This document shows positions 1 to 5,081 of a stretch of DNA of 5,081 bases, in pieces. Under the pieces are notes generated by a model. That model saw only the letters and a program-made list of their open reading frames with translations, was not told where the DNA came from and made no database searches. The DNA lies in assembly GCA_035253685.1 (NCBI GenBank), contig DATFBR010000283.1, positions 1-5,081 on the forward strand. The letters run 5' to 3'. Positions within the stretch are counted from its first letter, which is position 1. The number at the start of each line of letters is the position of its first letter. The DNA comes from DASRTE01 sp035253685 (lineage in GTDB: Bacteria > Actinomycetota > Actinomycetes > Jiangellales > Jiangellaceae). A program made the translations under genes and the position numbers.

Positions 1-159
1 CTCGCCGAGCGCGTCGTCGGCGAGTCCCTCGCCGACGACGCGCGGGCCGGGCGGGTGGTCGAGCGCTTCCTCGCCGAACTCGAGTCCGAGCCGGCCGCAC
101 GGTCGGGCACCGGGCCGGGTTCCGGCCCGGACGGCGGATCCGCGGGTCGGGACGGCTGA
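1..159 (+). CDS. atpF: ATP synthase subunit b, C-terminal part (5' end outside window)
   Basis: This is the last 52 codons and the TGA of a gene entering from the left edge. Subunit b forms the peripheral stalk that holds the alpha3-beta3 head against the membrane stator; its C-terminal end contacts delta. The segment containing VVGESLADDARA, followed by VERFLAELE, matches the C-terminal helix of actinobacterial b subunits as I recall them, and the gene directly precedes atpH, as expected. After about codon 30 comes a 22-residue low-complexity tail rich in Gly, Ser, Pro and Asp (PAARSGTGPG...), which is probably disordered and does not look like the conserved core. The stop codon overlaps the atpH start by one base (TGATG). 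Two inverted repeats lie inside this short segment. The transmembrane N-terminus is not visible. Identification rests on the C-terminal motif and the operon context. Confidence 0.9.
   Translation, partial: LAERVVGESLADDARAGRVVERFLAELESEPAARSGTGPGSGPDGGSAGRDG
9..43 (+). repeat. Perfect 16-bp inverted repeat with 3-nt loop inside atpF
   Basis: The left arm GCGCGTCGTCGGCGAG (9-24) and right arm CTCGCCGACGACGCGC (28-43) are exact reverse complements separated by TCC. In mRNA this would form a very stable GC-rich hairpin. It lies in coding sequence for the conserved b-subunit C-terminal helix (around VVGESLADDA), and no T-run follows, so it is not a standard terminator. A role in mRNA processing or in limiting translation is inference only. 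Confidence 0.85.
110..130 (+). repeat. 9-bp inverted repeat with 3-nt loop near the atpH start
   Basis: CCGGGCCGG (110-118) and CCGGCCCGG (122-130) are exact reverse complements around GTT. The hairpin sits in the low-complexity tail of atpF, 28 bases upstream of the atpH ATG. No T-run follows it. It could affect ribosome access to atpH, whose own Shine-Dalgarno match is weak, but in DNA this GC-rich a 9-bp stem can arise by chance. Confidence 0.6.
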
Positions 160-977
160 TGAAGGGCCCCGGCCGGGAGGCGCATGCGGCCTTCGACCAG
201 CAACTGGAGAACGCGGTCGACGGGTCGGCCGACCGCGCGACGGCGATCGGTGCGGCGCTGTTCGCCGTGGCCGGCCTGATGCGTGAGCAGCCGGCGCTGC
301 GGCGCGCGCTGACCGACATCGGCCGCTCACCGGAAGACCGGGAGGCCTTGGCCAGGACCCTGCTGGACGGCCGGACCGATCCCGACGCCGTCGACCTGGT
401 TGCCGCCGCCGCGCGCGACCGGTGGGGCGGCGGACGCGCGTTCGCGTCGGCGATCGAGGAGTTCGGCCTGGTGGCCCTGCTGTCGGCCGCCGACCAGCGC
501 GGCGTCCTCGACGACGTCGAGGACGAGCTGTTCCGGTTCGGTCAGGTCGTGCGGGCCGAACCGGTGCTGCGGACCGCCCTGCTCGACCAGGCGGCTCCCG
601 CGGACTCCAGGCGCGAGCTGATCCGCACCCTCCTCGCCGGGAAGGTCACGGCCGAGACGCTCCAGGTGATCGAGCACGTCGTGTTCGGACGCCGCGATCG
701 CACGCTGGAGGTGGCACTGGACCACGTCGGCGAGCTGGCAGCGAGGCGGCGCCGGCGACGCGTCGCCGTCGTCCGGGTGGCCGCACCGCTGACCCCGCAG
801 CACCGCGAGCGCCTCGAGCAGGCCCTGGCCGCCCAGACCGGAGGACCGGTGCACCTCAACGTCGTCGTCGAGCCGGATCTGGTCGGCGGCATCAAGGTAG
901 AGATCGGCGACGAGGTCGTGGACGGCACGGTTCGCAGCCGGCTCGCCGACGTCGAGCGCCGGCTCGCCGGACGCTGA
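159..977 (+). CDS. atpH: ATP synthase subunit delta (long actinobacterial form)
   Basis: Delta (the OSCP homologue) sits on top of the F1 head and joins the alpha subunits to the b stalk. The 272-residue product is far longer than the roughly 180-residue E. coli delta and fits the long form of separate actinobacterial delta genes. The C-terminal signature of the delta/OSCP family is clear: VVEPDLVGGIKVEIGDE, with Gly243-Gly244, followed by a VVDGTVRSRL segment. Residues 34-103 and 124-191 resemble each other, suggesting a duplicated helical module. A run of six arginines (196-201) precedes the C-terminal beta domain. The ATG overlaps the atpF stop (TGATG). No ATG, GTG or TTG occurs further upstream in this frame within the window and the Shine-Dalgarno match is weak, so translation probably depends on coupling to atpF. 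A 12-bp direct repeat near the 3' end encodes RLA repeats of a terminal helix. Confidence 0.95.
   Translation: MKGPGREAHAAFDQQLENAVDGSADRATAIGAALFAVAGLMREQPALRRALTDIGRSPEDREALARTLLDGRTDPDAVDLVAAAARDRWGGGRAFASAIEEFGLVALLSAADQRGVLDDVEDELFRFGQVVRAEPVLRTALLDQAAPADSRRELIRTLLAGKVTAETLQVIEHVVFGRRDRTLEVALDHVGELAARRRRRRVAVVRVAAPLTPQHRERLEQALAAQTGGPVHLNVVVEPDLVGGIKVEIGDEVVDGTVRSRLADVERRLAGR
258..731 (+). repeat. Protein-level internal duplication within delta
   Basis: Residues 34-71 align without gaps to residues 124-161 at an offset of 90, with 16 identities in 38 positions by my hand count. Examples are Leu34/Leu124, Phe35/Phe125, Arg42/Arg132, Pro45/Pro135, Leu47-Arg48/Leu137-Arg138 and Arg66-Thr-Leu-Leu69/Arg156-Thr-Leu-Leu159. 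Similarity continues weakly, with a two-residue gap, to Gly103/Gly191. I read this as two copies of the N-terminal helical module of delta, which would account for the extra length over E. coli delta. Confidence 0.65.
937..969 (+). repeat. 12-bp direct repeat, 21-bp period, in atpH 3' end
   Basis: GCCGGCTCGCCG occurs at 937-948 and 958-969. The 21-base spacing equals seven codons and keeps frame, giving RLA twice in RSRLADVERRLAG. This is best explained as a short heptad-like helix encoded with the same preferred codons, not as a regulatory repeat. Confidence 0.6.
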
Positions 978-982
978 CACCC

Positions 983-1033
983 ATGAACCCGCGACTCGCC
1001 GAGGCGCGGAGAGAGAGCAGGGAGCGACCATGA
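983..1033 (+). other. Possible 16-codon mini-ORF bridging atpH and atpA
   Basis: An ATG six bases after the atpH stop opens MNPRLAEARRESRERP. Its TGA (1031-1033) overlaps the atpA ATG (1030-1032), and it contains the atpA Shine-Dalgarno sequence. No clear Shine-Dalgarno precedes it, and the frame is simply the end of a longer shadow frame of atpH. It could let terminating ribosomes reach atpA, but it may be chance. I do not recognise the peptide. Confidence 0.15.
1019..1024 (+). promoter_or_regulatory. Ribosome-binding site of atpA
   Basis: AGGGAG lies five bases before the atpA ATG at 1030, at the end of a purine-rich stretch (1001-1027). It fixes the atpA start and suggests that atpA can recruit ribosomes on its own, unlike atpH. 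Confidence 0.8.
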
Positions 1034-2718
1034 CGGAGCTGACGATCCGTCCCGAGGAGATCCGCGAGGCGCTCGACGCCTTCGTGAAGTCGTACCAGCC
1101 TGCGGCGGCCGCCCGTGAAGAGGTCGGCCGGGTCGCGGTGGCGGGAGACGGTATCGCCCGGGTCGAAGGCCTGCCCTCCGCGATGGCCAACGAGCTGCTG
1201 GAGTTCGACGACGGCACGCTCGGTCTGGCCCTCAACCTCGACGTCACCGAGATCGGTGTCGTGGTGCTCGGCGAGTTCGCCGGGATCGAGGAGGGCCAGT
1301 CGGTCCGGCGCACCGGTGAGGTGCTGTCGGTTCCTGTGGGCGACGGGTTCCTGGGCCGGGTGATCGACCCGCTCGGCCAACCACTCGACGGCCTGGGCGA
1401 CATCGAGGCGGAGGAACGGCGCGCCCTGGAGCTGCAGGCGCCCTCGGTGGTCCAACGCCAGGGTGTCAAGGAGCCGCTGCAGACCGGCATCAAGGCCATC
1501 GACGCGATGACGCCGATCGGCAGGGGCCAGCGTCAGCTCATCCTGGGCGACCGGCAGACCGGCAAGACCACGATCGCCATCGACACCATCCTCAACCAGC
1601 TGGACAACTGGAACAGCGGCGACAAGGCCCAGCAGGTCCGCTGCATCTACGTCGCCACCGGCCAGAAGGGTTCGACGATCGCCGGCATCCGGCAGCAGCT
1701 CGACGATGCCGGTGCATTGGCGTACACGACGATCGTCGCCGCGCCCGCCTCGGACCCGGCAGGGTTCAAGTACCTCTCGCCGTACACCGGCTCGGCTCTG
1801 GGCCAGCACTGGATGTACCAGGGCTACCACGTCCTGATCGTGTTCGACGACCTGTCGAAGCAGGCCGAGGCCTATCGCGCGATCTCGCTGCTGCTGCGCC
1901 GCCCGCCGGGCCGCGAGGCCTACCCCGGCGACGTCTTCTATCTGCACTCGCGCCTGCTGGAGCGCTGCGCGAAGCTCTCCGACGAGATGGGCGCCGGGTC
2001 GATGACCGGCCTGCCGATCATCGAGACCAAGGCCAACGACGTGTCCGCGTTCATCCCGACCAACGTCATCTCGATCACCGACGGTCAGTGTTTTCTCGAG
2101 GCCGACCTGTTCAACCAAGGGGTGCGCCCGGCCATCAACGTCGGCATCTCCGTCTCCCGCGTCGGTGGTGCGGCCCAGGTGAAGGCCATGAAGAAGGTGG
2201 CGGGTTCACTCAAGCTCGACCTGGCGCAGTACGACGACCTCAAGGCGTTCGCGGCGTTCGCCTCGGATCTCGACGCCGCCAGTCGGGCCCAGCTGGAGCG
2301 CGGCGCCCGCCTGGTCGAACTGCTCAAGCAGGGGCAGGGAGCACCGGTGCCGGTGTCGAGCCAGGTGGTGTCGGTATGGGCTGGAACGACCGGCCGGCTC
2401 GACGACGTTCCGGTCGAGGACATCCGCCGGTTCGAGGCCGAGTTCCTCGACTACGTCGGCCGCGAGGAGGGCGACGTCCTCGAGGAGATCGCCACCTCGG
2501 GCGACCTGACGGAGGAGAACACGACTGCGCTGGAGTCGGCCGTCGATGGCTTCAAGCAGCAGTTCGTCACCGCCTCCGGGCAACCGCTGGTGAAGGACGA
2601 ACCGGTCGAAGCGATGGGCGAGGGCGAGGAGGACCTCACCAAGATCCGCCGTCGTACCCGCACCGAGTCCGGCATCCGCGAGGCAGCGGCACCCGACGCC
2701 GGCGACGCGGCCTCGTGA
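1030..2718 (+). CDS. atpA: ATP synthase subunit alpha
   Basis: Alpha alternates with beta in the alpha3-beta3 head; it binds nucleotide at non-catalytic sites and supplies an arginine to the catalytic sites. Visible landmarks are: the N-terminal beta-barrel region (about 30-100, including GDGIARVEGL); the P-loop GDRQTGKT at 173-180; a Walker B-like strand VLIVFDD at 268-274; the alpha/beta signature PAINVGISVS at 367-376; and the arginine finger Arg377 in SRVGGAAQ, matching E. coli Arg376. The C-terminal helical domain is followed by a tail from about residue 521 to 562 that E. coli alpha (513 aa) lacks. The tail is acidic (EAMGEGEED), then basic (IRRRTR), then Ala/Asp-rich. In mycobacteria a C-terminal alpha extension restrains ATP hydrolysis; whether this one does is inference. 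The start has a good Shine-Dalgarno site and an N-terminus (MTELTIRPEEI) of typical length. The gene appears intact. Confidence 0.99.
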   Translation: MTELTIRPEEIREALDAFVKSYQPAAAAREEVGRVAVAGDGIARVEGLPSAMANELLEFDDGTLGLALNLDVTEIGVVVLGEFAGIEEGQSVRRTGEVLSVPVGDGFLGRVIDPLGQPLDGLGDIEAEERRALELQAPSVVQRQGVKEPLQTGIKAIDAMTPIGRGQRQLILGDRQTGKTTIAIDTILNQLDNWNSGDKAQQVRCIYVATGQKGSTIAGIRQQLDDAGALAYTTIVAAPASDPAGFKYLSPYTGSALGQHWMYQGYHVLIVFDDLSKQAEAYRAISLLLRRPPGREAYPGDVFYLHSRLLERCAKLSDEMGAGSMTGLPIIETKANDVSAFIPTNVISITDGQCFLEADLFNQGVRPAINVGISVSRVGGAAQVKAMKKVAGSLKLDLAQYDDLKAFAAFASDLDAASRAQLERGARLVELLKQGQGAPVPVSSQVVSVWAGTTGRLDDVPVEDIRRFEAEFLDYVGREEGDVLEEIATSGDLTEENTTALESAVDGFKQQFVTASGQPLVKDEPVEAMGEGEEDLTKIRRRTRTESGIREAAAPDAGDAAS

Positions 2719-2771
2719 CGGCGACAGTGCAACGGACGGCCGTACCGCCCGGCCCGAGGGGAGGACGCTAG
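2715..2771 (+). other. Possible 18-codon GTG mini-ORF bridging atpA and atpG
   Basis: A GTG at 2715-2717 overlaps the atpA TGA (2716-2718) in the GTGA arrangement often seen in coupled genes. The frame reads VTATVQRTAVPPGPRGGR and ends at TAG 2769-2771, three bases before the atpG ATG. The peptide is not recognised and the frame continues a longer shadow frame of atpA, so this is weakly supported. It is recorded because it mirrors the mini-ORF before atpA. Confidence 0.12.
2758..2765 (+). promoter_or_regulatory. Ribosome-binding site of atpG
   Basis: GGGGAGGA, a strong match to the anti-Shine-Dalgarno sequence, lies nine bases before the atpG ATG at 2775. It supports this start and independent initiation of gamma after the 56-base gap. 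Confidence 0.85.
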
Positions 2772-2774
2772 CCG

Positions 2775-3763
2775 ATGGGAGCAGAGCTGCGCGTGCTCCG
2801 CCGGCGGATCCGATCCGTCGAGTCGACGAAGAAGATCACTCGAGCTCAGGAGCTGATCGCGGCGTCGCGGATCATCAGGGCCCAGCAGCGGGCCGAGGCG
2901 GCCCGTCCGTACACCCGCGCCCTCGTCGGCGCGCTGGAGGCGGCGGCGACGAACGCCCGGCTGGACAACCCGCTGCTGGAGGGCGTCGGTGAGCCCCGGC
3001 GCTCCGCGGTGCTGGTCGTCACCAGCGACCGCGGCTTCGCCGGGGCCTACTCGGCCAACGTCATCCGGCAGAGCGAGGCGTTGTCCGGCCTGCTCACCGA
3101 GCAAGGGCAGGAGGTGCGCCCGTACGTCGTCGGCCAGAAGGGCGTGGCGTGGTTCCGCTTCCGCGGCCGGGAGATGGGCGGCGAGTACACCGGTTTCACC
3201 GGCATGCCCGGCTACTCCGATGCGCGGCGGATCGCCGATGACCTGCTCTCCGACATCAACACCGCCACCGACGAGGGTGGCGTCGACGAGATCCACGTGG
3301 TCTCGACGCATTTCGTCAACATGGTCACCCAGGAGGTTCGGGCCCGGCGGCTGTTCCCCATCGTCGTCGAGGACGTCCCCGAGGAACTGCACCGGGCGGA
3401 AGCCGGAGCGGTCCGCAGCGCAGGCGAAGGCGATTCGGGCGCCGGGCAGCCCACGACCACCGACGGTGGCGGGGCCGAGGTGCTGCCCCTGTACGACTTC
3501 GAACCGTCCGCGGACGACGTCCTGGACGCGTTGCTTCCCTGGTACGCGGGTAACCTCGTGTTCACCACACTGCTCGACGCTGCTGCGTCGGAGTGGGCGG
3601 CGCGGCGGCGGGCGATGAAGTCGGCGACCGACAACGCGACCGACCTGCAGCAGGAGTACACCCGGCAGGCCAACCAGGCCCGCCAAGCCGAGATCACCCA
3701 GGAGATCAGCGAGATCGTCGGCGGCGCGGACGCGCTCGCCGCCGCGGCCGCGGGGAGTGAATG

Positions 3764-3764
<1 letters not shown>
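2775..3764 (+). CDS. atpG: ATP synthase subunit gamma
   Basis: Gamma is the central shaft whose rotation inside alpha3-beta3 drives conformational change in the catalytic sites. The N-terminal helix carries the family pattern STKKITRAQELIAASRI, with Gln where E. coli has Met, as I recall for other actinobacteria. The Rossmann-like domain shows AVLVVTSDRGFAGAY (78-92) and VDEIHVV (170-176). The C-terminal coiled-coil helix ends in the gamma signature ITQEISEIVGGADAL (307-321). The 329 residues exceed E. coli's 287, partly because of a Gly/Ala/Ser/Thr-rich insert at about 207-236, before LPLYDFEPS, and partly because of an Ala-rich tail (322-329). Just before VDEIHVV, where I recall mycobacterial gamma having an extra loop, this protein is short (NTATDEGG). 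The start follows a strong ribosome-binding site, and the stop overlaps the atpD start. The gene appears intact. Confidence 0.98.
3742..3753 (+). repeat. 12-bp palindrome next to the atpD ribosome-binding site
   Basis: CCGCGGCCGCGG is a perfect palindrome coding for the Ala-rich end of gamma. As RNA it can form a 4-bp stem with a GGCC loop, and its last bases overlap the start of the atpD Shine-Dalgarno sequence; CTC (3735-3737) could also pair with GAG (3755-3757). This could hide the site until a ribosome translating atpG opens it. The structure is short and may just reflect Ala codons. Confidence 0.4.
3752..3757 (+). promoter_or_regulatory. Ribosome-binding site of atpD; decides between two start codons
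   Basis: GGGGAG lies three bases before the ATG at 3761 and six bases before the in-frame ATG at 3764. The six-base spacing is more usual and gives an MTTT N-terminus as remembered for Streptomyces and Mycobacterium beta, so 3764 is preferred. The site lies within the last codons of atpG. Confidence 0.7.

Positions 3765-5081
<1,317 letters not shown>

Noticed and set aside
134..143. GCGGATCCGC palindrome near the end of atpF
   Set aside because: A 10-bp palindrome without a loop cannot form a useful hairpin, and such sites are frequent in GC-rich DNA.
120..165. Possible frameshift fusion of atpF and atpH into a mycobacterial-style b-delta protein
   Set aside because: The atpH frame is open upstream through the window, but no slippery sequence is seen and a proper TGATG stop-start overlap is present, so two separate genes is the simpler reading.
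1..1002. Repeated CTCGCCGA (at 1, 28, 70, 942 and 995) as a possible motif family
   Set aside because: Most copies encode Leu-Ala-Asp/Glu with preferred codons and show no regular spacing; only the pairing of 9-24 with 28-43 stands out.
2089..2100. TGTTTTCTCGAG run in atpA with locally low GC
   Set aside because: It encodes the conserved CFLE after ITDGQ; a TTT codon next to TGT is enough to explain the T-run.
2719..2774. Terminator or internal promoter in the atpA-atpG gap
   Set aside because: No stem followed by a T-run and no convincing -35/-10 pair; the gap holds only the atpG ribosome-binding site and a short imperfect ACGGCCGT palindrome.

Overview
The window is a stretch of a bacterial F1Fo ATP synthase (atp) operon. 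All genes are on the + strand and tightly packed: the 3' end of atpF (subunit b), then complete atpH (delta), atpA (alpha) and atpG (gamma), then atpD (beta), which runs off the right edge without a stop codon. This is the standard order of the F1 half of the operon. atpI/atpB/atpE and the rest of atpF are expected to the left, and the end of atpD and atpC (epsilon) to the right, but none of that is visible here.

The organism is very probably a high-GC actinobacterium. The DNA is strongly GC-rich with G/C-ending codons. The delta subunit has the long form (272 aa, against roughly 180 in E. coli). Alpha (562 aa) and gamma (329 aa) are longer than E. coli's, and beta begins MTTT as I recall for Streptomyces and Mycobacterium. 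Subunits b and delta are separate genes, unlike the b-delta fusion of mycobacteria. A Pseudonocardiales-like or related lineage is a guess; the sequence alone does not settle it.

Layout: 1-159 atpF end; 159-977 atpH; a 52-base gap holding the atpA ribosome-binding site; 1030-2718 atpA; a 56-base gap holding the atpG ribosome-binding site; 2775-3764 atpG; 3764-5081 atpD. There is no intergenic stretch over 60 bases, and no terminator, promoter, RNA gene, mobile element or CRISPR array was seen. The atpF/atpH and atpG/atpD junctions are both TGATG overlaps, which favours translational coupling. Together the products form the alpha3-beta3 catalytic head (atpA, atpD), the central rotor shaft (atpG) and the peripheral stalk joint (atpF, atpH). 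These couple proton flow through Fo to ATP synthesis at the membrane.

No novel system is present. The points worth a second look are: a perfect 16-bp inverted repeat inside the atpF coding sequence; a second hairpin close to the atpH start; a visible internal duplication in the delta subunit; lineage-type extensions in alpha and gamma; and mini-ORFs that bridge both short gaps.
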